Assembly: GCA_045535205.1 (NCBI GenBank)
Contig: JAZSLF010000016.1
Span: 1-10,667 of the forward strand
Length of the DNA stretch: 10,667 nt
Direction: 5' to 3'
Origin: RUG14199 sp045535205
Lineage (GTDB): Bacteria; Bacillota; Clostridia; Oscillospirales; CAG-272
Of the stretch, positions 1-6,722 are shown one piece after another. The translations under genes were made by a program, and so were the position numbers. The notes under the pieces were generated by a model that saw nothing but the letters and a program-made list of their open reading frames with translations, ran no database searches and had not been told where the DNA came from. Within the stretch, counting starts at the first letter, position 1, and each line of letters begins with the position of its first letter.

Positions 1-30
1 CCGTGCTGTTATATTTTTATATAATAACTG

Positions 31-59
31 TTGAAAATATAAATGGGTTATGGTAAACT
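31..59 (+). promoter_or_regulatory. Predicted sigma-A-type promoter of the GH65 operon
   Basis: A -35-like TTGAAA lies at 31-36 and a -10-like TAAACT at 54-59, separated by exactly 17 bases. A TG one base before the -10 (51-52) makes it an extended -10. Transcription would start near 66 and give a leader of about 55 bases before the ATG at 122. No clear operator or riboswitch fold was seen in this short leader. The call rests on consensus match and spacing only. Confidence 0.55.
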
Positions 60-121
60 AAAATATATTACAGTACAATGGCGTATTGTGTACTTGTTTA
101 TGATTATACGGAGGTATATTT

Positions 122-2410
122 ATGGTTTATAACAGCGGCACAGGCGAGTATAAGGGCTTTATACTCAAGGAAGAGGTTTTTGACTGGGAGATGCCCCAGA
201 AGTGCGAATCCATCATGTGTCTCGGCAACGGATACATGGGTGTCAGAAGCTCAAATGAAGAATTTGTAAAGGAAGACTCAAGAGGAATGTACGTTGCGGG
301 AACCTTCAATTTTATGGAAGGTGATGAGGCAACAGAGCTTCCCAACGTTCCCGACGTTACAAATATGCTCTTTACCGTGGGAGAAGAAACTGTTTCTCCC
401 GAAGGAAATATGGCGAACTACGAAAAGACCCTCAACTTCAAGAACGGTCTTCTCAGAAGATATTATGAGTGGGCTTCCAAGGATGGAAAGAGACTTCAGC
501 TTGAATTTTTAAGAGTAGTTTCTCTCAAGGATTTCCACCTCATCTGCTCTAAAGTAAACGTAACAGCTCTTGACGACTGTGAAATAGAGCTTCAGTCAGG
601 TATTGAGGGCAACGTTATGCACAGTGCACACTTTGAGCCCTGTGGAATGAATGCGGCAAACGATGTGCTTCAGATAACTGCAGTAACCAAGGAGTCCGGA
701 ATTCCTTTCTCCGTAATGACATGTCACCGTTTTGAAATAAACGGTGTGAAGCTCGAACCCGATTTTTCTGTAAGCAGCGAACATGACCTTCAGGTAATGG
801 CAAATCTTGCGTTCTCTCTTAAGGCAGGAAACACTCTCACTATCACAAAGATCTCAAACGTGTTCACAGGCAGAGATAAAGAAAGAGACGGTTGCGACAT
901 GGCAACTCTCGTTGCAGATGCTTCTGCTCACATGGCATCCGTTAAGTGTCGCACTCTTGAGGATATTCTCGAAGAATCTGCTGCCGAATGGGACAGACGT
1001 GTGTGGTCAGTCAGAGATGTAGTTGTAAAGGCTGATAAGGAAGAATTCCAGCTTGCAGCCCGTTTTGCGCTCTATCACCTTACAATTATGGCGCCTGTAC
1101 ATGATAACAGAATGAATATCGGCGCAAAGGGCCTTTCCGGTCCCGGCTATAAGGGTCATACCTTCTGGGATACCGAAATATTTATGCTTCCTTACTTTAT
1201 TTTTACAAACCCTGCGGAAGCAAAGAGCCTTATCGAATACAGATACAACAGCATTGAAGCTGCGAGACAAAATGCCAAGAAGAAGGGCTTTGAAGGCGCT
1301 ATGTTCCCCTGGGAAAGCGCATGGCTTACAGACGGAGAAATTACTCCCGATAAGTACAAGACAGGTCTTCAGGAGCATCATATTACCGCTGACGTTGCAG
1401 TAGGCGTTTACTACTATTACATTGTAACCGGCGACGAAGAATTCATGGAAAGATGCGGTTATGAGCTTCTCTTTGATACAGCGAAGTTCTGGTCATCAAG
1501 ACTTGAATATAATGCAGAAAAAGATATTTACGAGATCCTCTGCGTAATCGGTCCCGATGAATACAAGGAAGACATCGACAATAATGCATACACGAACTAT
1601 CTTGCACAGTACAATATTCAGCTTGCTATCCACTATTATGAAAAGCTGAAAGCCGAAAGCCCCGAAGTTTTTGAAAGACTTAATGATGTTCTCGGACTTG
1701 ACAAAGCTTATGAAACATGGTGCGACAGAGTTAACAGAATATATCTGCCCCGTGAAAACGAAGACGGTCTCGTTCCTCAGGACGATACATATCTGACTCT
1801 TATTGACATCAGCCGTGATGATATTACATTCTCAGAGCATCCCCACGAGGTTCATGATGAGGTCTATAAGCTGGGCGGTCTCAATAAGGTAATGATCTCA
1901 AAGCAGGCTGACGTCATGCAGCTTATGTATATGTTTGAGGATCTGTTTACCGCAGAAGTAAAGAAGAAGAACTTCTACTTCTACGAAAGAAGATGTATCC
2001 ACGATTCTTCGCTCAGCCTTTCAACCTACAGTGCACTTGCGGCAGACCTGGGCGAAAAGGAAACAGCGATCAGACTCTTTGAAAGAGCTGCCATGATAGA
2101 TATGGGGCCTGTTATGTGGTCAAGTCATGCCGGTATCCATGCGGCTTCTCTGGGCGGTATCTGGCAGTGCATCGTGCTGGGCTTTGCAGGTGTTCGCCGT
2201 TACGGTGAAAAACTCAGAATTGAGCCCAATCTCCCTGACAACTGGGACGAGATTTCAACCAACATCATCTGGAAGGGGCAGACTCTCGCTCTCAAGGTAA
2301 CTCAGGATACTCTCAGAGTTGAAAACGTTACGGGAACAAAGGAAGTATCTATCCTTCACGGCGGAGAGCTTGTTCCTGTCGGAAAAGTTCTTGAAATAAA
2401 GCTTAAATAA
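122..2410 (+). CDS. GH65 family disaccharide phosphorylase (maltose/kojibiose/nigerose/trehalose phosphorylase type)
   Basis: This 762-residue protein has the usual length and motif order of inverting GH65 phosphorylases, which split an alpha-linked glucosyl disaccharide with phosphate to beta-D-glucose-1-phosphate plus the acceptor sugar, in the cytoplasm. Visible motifs are FWDTEIF (348-354) of the (alpha/alpha)6 barrel, GPDEY with Glu480 at the expected general-acid position, followed by DNNAYTN, then KQADVMQL (594-601), HDSSLS (627-632) and GIHAASLGGIWQ around His673, which belong to the catalytic/phosphate-binding region. The N-terminal ~270 residues fit the beta-sandwich domain and the last ~70 the small C-terminal domain. 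No signal peptide is seen. GGAGG at 110-114 sits 7 bases before the ATG and fixes the start. The beta-phosphoglucomutase gene follows after 13 bases, which supports beta-Glc1P as product. Family membership is firm. The substrate linkage cannot be read from the motifs, and no sugar transporter lies in the window to suggest it. Confidence 0.93.
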   Translation: MVYNSGTGEYKGFILKEEVFDWEMPQKCESIMCLGNGYMGVRSSNEEFVKEDSRGMYVAGTFNFMEGDEATELPNVPDVTNMLFTVGEETVSPEGNMANYEKTLNFKNGLLRRYYEWASKDGKRLQLEFLRVVSLKDFHLICSKVNVTALDDCEIELQSGIEGNVMHSAHFEPCGMNAANDVLQITAVTKESGIPFSVMTCHRFEINGVKLEPDFSVSSEHDLQVMANLAFSLKAGNTLTITKISNVFTGRDKERDGCDMATLVADASAHMASVKCRTLEDILEESAAEWDRRVWSVRDVVVKADKEEFQLAARFALYHLTIMAPVHDNRMNIGAKGLSGPGYKGHTFWDTEIFMLPYFIFTNPAEAKSLIEYRYNSIEAARQNAKKKGFEGAMFPWESAWLTDGEITPDKYKTGLQEHHITADVAVGVYYYYIVTGDEEFMERCGYELLFDTAKFWSSRLEYNAEKDIYEILCVIGPDEYKEDIDNNAYTNYLAQYNIQLAIHYYEKLKAESPEVFERLNDVLGLDKAYETWCDRVNRIYLPRENEDGLVPQDDTYLTLIDISRDDITFSEHPHEVHDEVYKLGGLNKVMISKQADVMQLMYMFEDLFTAEVKKKNFYFYERRCIHDSSLSLSTYSALAADLGEKETAIRLFERAAMIDMGPVMWSSHAGIHAASLGGIWQCIVLGFAGVRRYGEKLRIEPNLPDNWDEISTNIIWKGQTLALKVTQDTLRVENVTGTKEVSILHGGELVPVGKVLEIKLK

Positions 2411-2426
2411 AGAGGAAAAGAAATTG
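2411..2426 (+). promoter_or_regulatory. Ribosome site that selects a TTG start for the mutase gene
   Basis: AGAGG at 2411-2415 directly follows the GH65 stop codon and lies 8 bases before a TTG at 2424. No ATG or GTG start lies at the right place: the HAD motif FDLDGV begins only seven codons after the TTG, so a later start would remove the catalytic strand. TTG is therefore the most likely start. Confidence 0.7.
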
Positions 2427-3080
2427 AATACAAAAGCATTTATATTTGACCTTGACGGTGTTATCGTCGATACGGCTAAGTTTCATTTTGAAGCTTGGAA
2501 AATACTTTCAGACAAGCTGGGTCTTCAGTTCAGTCACGAAGTAAACGAAAGACTCAAGGGTGTGTCAAGAATGAGATCTTTTGAGATAATTCTCGAAGTA
2601 AACGACGCTCTCGACCGTTATACAGAAGAAGAAAAAACAGCATATATCACCGAGAAGAACGATATTTACGTTGAGCTTATTAAGACACTCACTCCCGACG
2701 ATATTCTTCCCGGTATTAAGACGATGGTTGAAAAGGCGAGAGCGAACGGTATAAAAACAGCCGTTGCTTCCGTAAGTAAAAATGCTCCCGCCGTGCTTAC
2801 GGCACTTGAGCTTATAGACAGCTTTGATTACGTTGCCGATGCCGCAAAGGTATCAAAGTCAAAGCCCGATCCCGAAATATTCCTCGTTTGTGCAAATGCT
2901 CTCGGTGTTGACCCTGCTCTTTGTGTAGGTATCGAGGATGCACAGGCGGGTATTGAAGCAATTAAAGCGGCGGGAATGTATGCCGTAGGCATAAATATTG
3001 CAGTTACAAGTGTTGAACCCGATATGCACCTCGGAGCAACATCGGAGCTTGATTTTGACAAGCTCTGTGCTATCCTGTAA
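2424..3080 (+). CDS. pgmB: Beta-phosphoglucomutase (HAD superfamily)
   Basis: The 218-residue protein matches the length of beta-phosphoglucomutases, which convert beta-glucose-1-phosphate to glucose-6-phosphate through a phospho-aspartate. HAD motif I is FDLDGV with nucleophile Asp9 and acid/base Asp11. The cap region carries LKGVSRMRSFEI, matching the arginine that binds the distal phosphate in this family. Motif II Ser116 is in ASVSKN, motif III Lys147 in KSKPDPE, and motif IV Glu171-Asp172 in GIEDAQAGI binds magnesium. All key catalytic positions are present. It begins at TTG, 13 bases after the GH65 phosphorylase, the usual partner that supplies its substrate, so the two form a disaccharide-to-glycolysis module. 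Other HAD phosphatases share these motifs, but the GVSR cap motif and the neighbour favour the mutase. Confidence 0.93.
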   Translation: MNTKAFIFDLDGVIVDTAKFHFEAWKILSDKLGLQFSHEVNERLKGVSRMRSFEIILEVNDALDRYTEEEKTAYITEKNDIYVELIKTLTPDDILPGIKTMVEKARANGIKTAVASVSKNAPAVLTALELIDSFDYVADAAKVSKSKPDPEIFLVCANALGVDPALCVGIEDAQAGIEAIKAAGMYAVGINIAVTSVEPDMHLGATSELDFDKLCAIL

Positions 3081-3088
3081 GCTTTTCT

Positions 3089-4231
3089 ATGATGAAGAAT
3101 AAGAAAAAGGGTCTATTAAGACGCATAAAAAACCCCTTCCTCAGAGCTGTTTCACTTTTCCTTTCAACCGCCCTCTGTCTCTGTTTTGCGGCGGTGCTCA
3201 CCTTTTATATCGTAATAGTGTTCGGAGCATCGAAGACCTTGCAGGAAACCTGGATATGCAGCGCCATGCACACCTATACCCATCAGTATCTTGCAACGTG
3301 GTTCTTTTCCGATGAAAAGATAAATGAGGTCCTTGAAAAGAATGCTGTTGACGACAGCGACCATGACTCTGAGCTATACGTTTTTCAGGAGATAGAGCCC
3401 GATGCTCCTGCATCAGAAGAAGAAATCGTTATGAACGTGGAAATGTCGAAGCTGTATGAAGCCGAAGGCTACAGAGAGCTTTCCGAGGGCGTATGGCTCA
3501 AGGATGTTTCCGGCATGTCGGGATATTCTCAATGGGTCGGATATGTAATGCTTATTGAGGACCCCAAAAGAATAAGAATAGTTGATACCCCCGCACAGTT
3601 TGACCATGGCTGGACGGTTATGGAAATGGTTGAAAGCGTCGGAGGTGTTGCGGGTATCAACGGCGGCGGCTTCAACGACGGGCCTAACTATGACTCAAAC
3701 GGAGGCTCTCCCGCAGGAATACTCATTGAAGAAGGAAAGCTTGTAAATCCGGCTTACGAAGACCGTTCCACCTATAATCTTATCGGATTTGACGGACTCG
3801 GTAATTTTATTCTCAAGCATACCACCGCAGGCGGCGCTATGGATATGGGAATTAAAAATGCCGTATCATTTTCACCTTACATCGTGGTAAACGGAGAGGG
3901 TATGATAAAGAACGGAACAGGCGGCTGGGGTATATCTCCAAGAACGGGAATAGGTCAAAGGGCAAGCGGAGAAGTTCTCTTTATCGTAATTGACGGAAGA
4001 CAGGTCGGCTACAGCATAGGAAGCGATCTTGACGGACTTCAGAAGATAATGCTTGAGGAAGGCTGTATAAACGGTGCTATGATGGACGGCGGCAGCTCAA
4101 CTGCCATGGTTCACGGCGGCGAGTACATAAACCGTCCCAGTCTGGGTCATGAAAGATGGATAAACAACAGCTGGGTAGTAATGCCTATCGACGACGGCAC
4201 AGAGGATACGGCAGAAACGGAGAACAACTGA
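3089..4231 (+). CDS. Membrane-anchored phosphodiester glycosidase-like protein (NAGPA/DUF2233 family)
   Basis: The protein has 380 residues. A basic N-terminus (MMKNKKKGLLRRIKN) and one long hydrophobic segment (about 17-45) suggest a signal anchor with the rest outside the cell. The C-terminal half shows the hallmarks of the NAGPA (phosphodiester glycosidase) domain: AGINGGGFND near 189-197, SPRTGIGQR from 283, and GAMMDGGSST with Asp333-Gly-Gly-Ser-Ser. The mammalian namesake removes GlcNAc from a phosphodiester. Bacterial members are often annotated as exopolysaccharide or cell-wall glycan proteins, and their substrates are mostly unknown. The gene starts 8 bases after the mutase stop with no strong ribosome site; two ATG codons in tandem (3089, 3092) are both possible, and translation is probably coupled. 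About 100 residues between anchor and domain are acidic and likely form a stalk. Family call good, substrate unknown. Confidence 0.85.
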   Translation: MMKNKKKGLLRRIKNPFLRAVSLFLSTALCLCFAAVLTFYIVIVFGASKTLQETWICSAMHTYTHQYLATWFFSDEKINEVLEKNAVDDSDHDSELYVFQEIEPDAPASEEEIVMNVEMSKLYEAEGYRELSEGVWLKDVSGMSGYSQWVGYVMLIEDPKRIRIVDTPAQFDHGWTVMEMVESVGGVAGINGGGFNDGPNYDSNGGSPAGILIEEGKLVNPAYEDRSTYNLIGFDGLGNFILKHTTAGGAMDMGIKNAVSFSPYIVVNGEGMIKNGTGGWGISPRTGIGQRASGEVLFIVIDGRQVGYSIGSDLDGLQKIMLEEGCINGAMMDGGSSTAMVHGGEYINRPSLGHERWINNSWVVMPIDDGTEDTAETENN

Positions 4232-4249
4232 TAAAGTTAAGGAGGAAAT

Positions 4250-5269
4250 ATGGCACAGCAAAGAGAAAAGTGGCTTGATATTGCGAAAGCATTTGCGTGC
4301 GTGCTTATCGTGGCGGGGCATCTGCTTGTCGGTCTCGATTATGCGGGTATTGTCGCACCGGACGGTATTCACGGTTATTTTGTCCGCGCCATGTATTTCT
4401 TCCACGTACAGACGTTCTTTTTCTGCAGCGGTTTTCTTTACCAAAAGAGAGGTAAAAAAGGACTTGCCGCTCACGGAAAGAATATATTAAAAAAGCTTGT
4501 TGAACTTGGTATTCCCTATGCGGCATTTACAACGGTCTCCTTTTTCCTTAAAAAAATATTCGAGGGAAGTGTTAACAATCCCACGAACAGAACTCTTTTT
4601 CAGATGATATTCACGGATCCCGATGCTCCTTATTGGTATCTGTACGCTCTGTTTTTCATGTTCGTAATAACCCCGAAATTTTCCAAAAAGAAGACCTGCA
4701 CTTTCTTTCTCGCTCTTTCCGTTGTCGCAAACATAGTTTATGAGCTGTTTCTGACAACGGCAAGGCTTCCCCATGCAGTAGAGTGGATAATGGAATTTTG
4801 GGTGTGGTTCGTTCTCGGTATGTTTGCCGCAAAGATTGAAATAACAGAAAAGAGAATAAGTCTCGGAAAGTGCATTCCCTATCTTTTGTTCATTCCCGTA
4901 AGCTTTGCTGTTTACAGATTTAACGTAAGGGTAGTGGGAATTGAGCTTATAATGGGTGTGCTCGGTATAGCCATGACAGTTTCATTTGCCATTCTGGCGG
5001 CGAGAAAGTGCTTTAAAGGGAAGAATACGGCATTTCTGACCAAATATACCATGCCCGTTTTCCTTATGCATACGATGGCTTCTCCTGCAGCAAGAGCCGT
5101 GCTTTTAAAGTGCAAAGTCACAAGTGTTCCCGTACATATTGCAGTCGGTATGGCGGTCGGAATCGTTCTCCCCATACTTGCCGCTTATGTAATGGAGAAA
5201 ACTGTTGTTCTTGAATTTTTTATGTATCCGCTTAAAACTGTCAAAAAACTGAAACAAAAAATGAGATAA
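4250..5269 (+). CDS. Acyltransferase 3 family membrane protein
   Basis: The protein has 339 residues and about ten hydrophobic segments. The N-terminal motif REKWLDIAKAFACVLIVAGH is the signature of acyltransferase-3 (OafA/WecH/NolL-type) proteins, with His24 at the position of the catalytic histidine. FFFCSGFLY at the end of the second segment is also typical. Family members move acetyl or other acyl groups onto sugars of surface polysaccharide, peptidoglycan or small molecules across the membrane. No extracellular SGNH domain is attached. A perfect AAGGAGG at 4239-4245 lies 4 bases before the ATG, 18 bases after the preceding stop. Its position behind a phosphodiester glycosidase-like gene suggests joint modification of a cell-surface glycan, which is inference. 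Substrate and acyl donor cannot be told. Confidence 0.88.
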   Translation: MAQQREKWLDIAKAFACVLIVAGHLLVGLDYAGIVAPDGIHGYFVRAMYFFHVQTFFFCSGFLYQKRGKKGLAAHGKNILKKLVELGIPYAAFTTVSFFLKKIFEGSVNNPTNRTLFQMIFTDPDAPYWYLYALFFMFVITPKFSKKKTCTFFLALSVVANIVYELFLTTARLPHAVEWIMEFWVWFVLGMFAAKIEITEKRISLGKCIPYLLFIPVSFAVYRFNVRVVGIELIMGVLGIAMTVSFAILAARKCFKGKNTAFLTKYTMPVFLMHTMASPAARAVLLKCKVTSVPVHIAVGMAVGIVLPILAAYVMEKTVVLEFFMYPLKTVKKLKQKMR

Positions 5270-5276
5270 GGCCCTG

Positions 5277-5327
5277 ACCCGTCAAACACAATTGAGAGTT
5301 TCGGACGGGTGCCCCGGAACCTTTTTT
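5277..5327 (+). terminator. Candidate intrinsic terminator of the GH65 operon
   Basis: Seven-base arms ACCCGTC (5277-5283) and GACGGGT (5304-5310) pair exactly around a 20-base loop, starting 8 bases after the acyltransferase stop. A run of six T lies at 5322-5327. Eleven bases between stem and T-run make it a weaker fit than a textbook terminator, so the following hairpin may do most of the work. Confidence 0.45.
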
Positions 5328-5338
5328 CACAATAACAA

Positions 5339-5371
5339 AAGTCCCAAGTGTTGTTCAGGCACTTGGGACTT
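5339..5371. terminator. Bidirectional terminator between convergent genes
   Basis: AAGTCCCAAGTG (5339-5350) and CACTTGGGACTT (5360-5371) form a perfect 12-bp stem with a 9-base loop. On the + strand it is followed by CGCTGTTTTATATTATATTTT. On the - strand it is followed by TTTTGTTATT. It lies between the stop of the + strand acyltransferase gene and the stop of the - strand regulator (13 bases from it), so it can end transcription from both sides. Confidence 0.85.
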
Positions 5372-5383
5372 CGCTGTTTTATA

Positions 5384-6490
5384 TTATATTTTGTTTTCGG
5401 CAGAGAGCAAATGATACATTTCAATAAGCCTTTTTCTTGAAGAAACACCTAATTTTCCGTAAAGATTTTTATTATGGAATTTGAGGGTGTTTTCTTTTAT
5501 TTCAAGCTCTGCCATGATCTCCTTCGTTGTTTTTCCCCGGATGTAATAATCGAAGATCGTTTTTTCGGTGGGCGTAAGTCTTTCAATTCCCGAAAGGTAG
5601 ATCTCAATAAGCTCGGTCGTTTCTTCGGTGATAGGTACTTTGGAGACGGAGAGGTCGTTTTCATTGGCTGTCTTTTCGTCGGATAAGTGCTCTGTGTGGG
5701 AGTCTTGATTTTCGTCACTTGGCGTTATCATCGCCTTCAGCTTTTCGTTTTCGTGGATTACCACCGAAAGAAGTAAAATGAAAAATTCCGTTATGACGTA
5801 GGATACCGAGAGAAGCTCAAAGCTTGTTTCCACAAACTGTTCGAGAAGCCACACCGCAATATTGATGAAAACTGCGAAGGAGAGAAAAACTGCGTAGATA
5901 GGTGAGTCAGCTCTTTTTTTGACAATTGCATATAATACGGTGATTATCATGGCTGCAAAGTAGAAAAGAAGGAAGAACAGATACAGACTGTGCCATGGGC
6001 CGTAAACCTTGATAAGCGAGGAAACGCCGTTGCTTGTTGAGAAATAAACCTCTTTATAGTAAATGTCAAGGTATCCGGGACTTGCCGCAACAAGAAAAAC
6101 AAAAATACTTATCAGTATAAGAAGGTAGGGCAGCCATTTTTTGTATTTTATTTTGCATACGTCGAGTATGATGAGCATTATAGACAAAGGTAGAAAGACA
6201 GAGCCTAGATAGGATATTCTGTTTGCAAGAAGTGCTTCTTCAAGATTTTTTGATACGGACAGAGTGAAATATCCGATGTTCACAACGGTGACAGATATGA
6301 ATAAAACGGGGAACCAAACGTCTTTCTTGCGAATAAAGAGAAAATAACAGAGAAGATGTATCATTGAAAGAATAACGACAGCTGTATAAATTACGGATAG
6401 ACTTGCCTTTTTTTCGCCGATGGCAGTACAGGCGGTAAGTATAAATGGCACTACCGAAAACAAGGCGGCGGTGACGTAAAGTTTCTTCAT
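5384..6490 (-). CDS. Multi-pass membrane sensor fused to LuxR/GerE-type DNA-binding domain
   Basis: From the start chosen here the protein has 368 residues. Residues 1-246 contain seven to eight hydrophobic helices (about 5-24, 31-53, 58-79, 92-112, 119-137, 166-190, 197-217, 226-246), and the stretch NRISYLGSVFLPLSIMLII resembles the 7TM region found at the N-terminus of some histidine kinases. A hydrophilic acidic linker (about 247-300) leads to a LuxR-type helix-turn-helix at 302-362: LTPTEKTIFDYYIRGKTTKEI, then NTLKFHNKNLYGKLGVSSR. There is no kinase or receiver domain, so it probably acts as a one-component regulator that binds DNA from the membrane. The frame is open upstream to an ATG at 6583, but AAAGGAG at 6503-6497 sits 6 bases before the ATG at 6490, and the extension overlaps the repeat-rich control region. 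It is divergent from the cysteine-rich protein gene, a probable target. The ligand is unknown. Confidence 0.85.
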   Translation of the reverse strand: MKKLYVTAALFSVVPFILTACTAIGEKKASLSVIYTAVVILSMIHLLCYFLFIRKKDVWFPVLFISVTVVNIGYFTLSVSKNLEEALLANRISYLGSVFLPLSIMLIILDVCKIKYKKWLPYLLILISIFVFLVAASPGYLDIYYKEVYFSTSNGVSSLIKVYGPWHSLYLFFLLFYFAAMIITVLYAIVKKRADSPIYAVFLSFAVFINIAVWLLEQFVETSFELLSVSYVITEFFILLLSVVIHENEKLKAMITPSDENQDSHTEHLSDEKTANENDLSVSKVPITEETTELIEIYLSGIERLTPTEKTIFDYYIRGKTTKEIMAELEIKENTLKFHNKNLYGKLGVSSRKRLIEMYHLLSAENKI

Positions 6491-6496
6491 GATAAG

Positions 6497-6503
6497 CTCC
6501 TTT
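6497..6503 (-). promoter_or_regulatory. Ribosome site fixing the regulator start at 6490
   Basis: On the - strand AAAGGAG at 6503-6497 is followed by six bases and then ATG at 6490. The longer open frame to 6583 has no comparable site, and its added 31 residues (KSVGKSVG and low-complexity Phe/Lys) are the translation of the direct repeats in the control region. Confidence 0.75.
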
Positions 6504-6523
6504 GGGTCGTTGCAAATAACAAA

Positions 6524-6596
6524 TCCAACACTTTTTCCCACACTTTTAAAGAAAAAAATAAAAATCCCACACTTATATTTCATATAAGTGTGTCGA
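6524..6596. promoter_or_regulatory. Candidate operator cluster: three direct repeats and a perfect inverted repeat
   Basis: Three copies of a related 13-mer run in the same direction: TCCAACACTTTTT (6524-6536), TCCCACACTTTTA (6536-6548) and TCCCACACTTATA (6565-6577). The third copy overlaps the left arm of an 11-bp perfect inverted repeat, CACACTTATAT (6568-6578) and ATATAAGTGTG (6582-6592), with a 3-base spacer. The cluster lies 34-106 bases upstream of the regulator start and about 130-200 bases upstream of the divergent cysteine-rich gene. Shared ACACTT cores in a region next to a LuxR-type gene suggest binding sites, perhaps for autoregulation. Alternatively, on the - strand the inverted repeat is followed after 4 bases by TTTTTATTTTTTT and could act as an intrinsic terminator or attenuator. 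Confidence 0.6.
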
Positions 6597-6722
6597 GATC
6601 GGGTAGGAAAATATGTAATATATAATTAAGAATAATATACAATATTGTAAGTTAATTATATCATTATTCTTTTATATAGTCAAGATAAATTACAGTTTTG
6701 TTTTGTTATTAAGGAGGAAAAG
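6597..6722 (+). promoter_or_regulatory. AT-rich promoter/leader region of the cysteine-rich gene
   Basis: The region is strongly AT-rich. A possible -10 TATAGT at 6675-6680 pairs with a poor -35 TTAATT at 6652-6657 at 17-base spacing, which is compatible with a weak, activator-dependent promoter. A perfect AAGGAGG at 6711-6717 lies 5 bases before the ATG at 6723, so translation should be strong. The promoter assignment is tentative. Confidence 0.35.

Noticed and set aside
1..121. Riboswitch or upstream gene end in the left leader
   Set aside because: Only 121 bases are available; they show a promoter and ribosome site, with no stable structured element or coding frame that continues from the left.
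4097..4474. 125-residue open frame on the - strand at the glycosidase/acyltransferase junction
   Set aside because: It overlaps two well-supported genes with clear family motifs and has no domain or ribosome site of its own.
6491..6583. 31-residue N-terminal extension of the LuxR-type regulator
   Set aside because: The internal ATG at 6490 has a strong AAAGGAG. The extension is low-complexity and overlaps the direct and inverted repeats of the control region.
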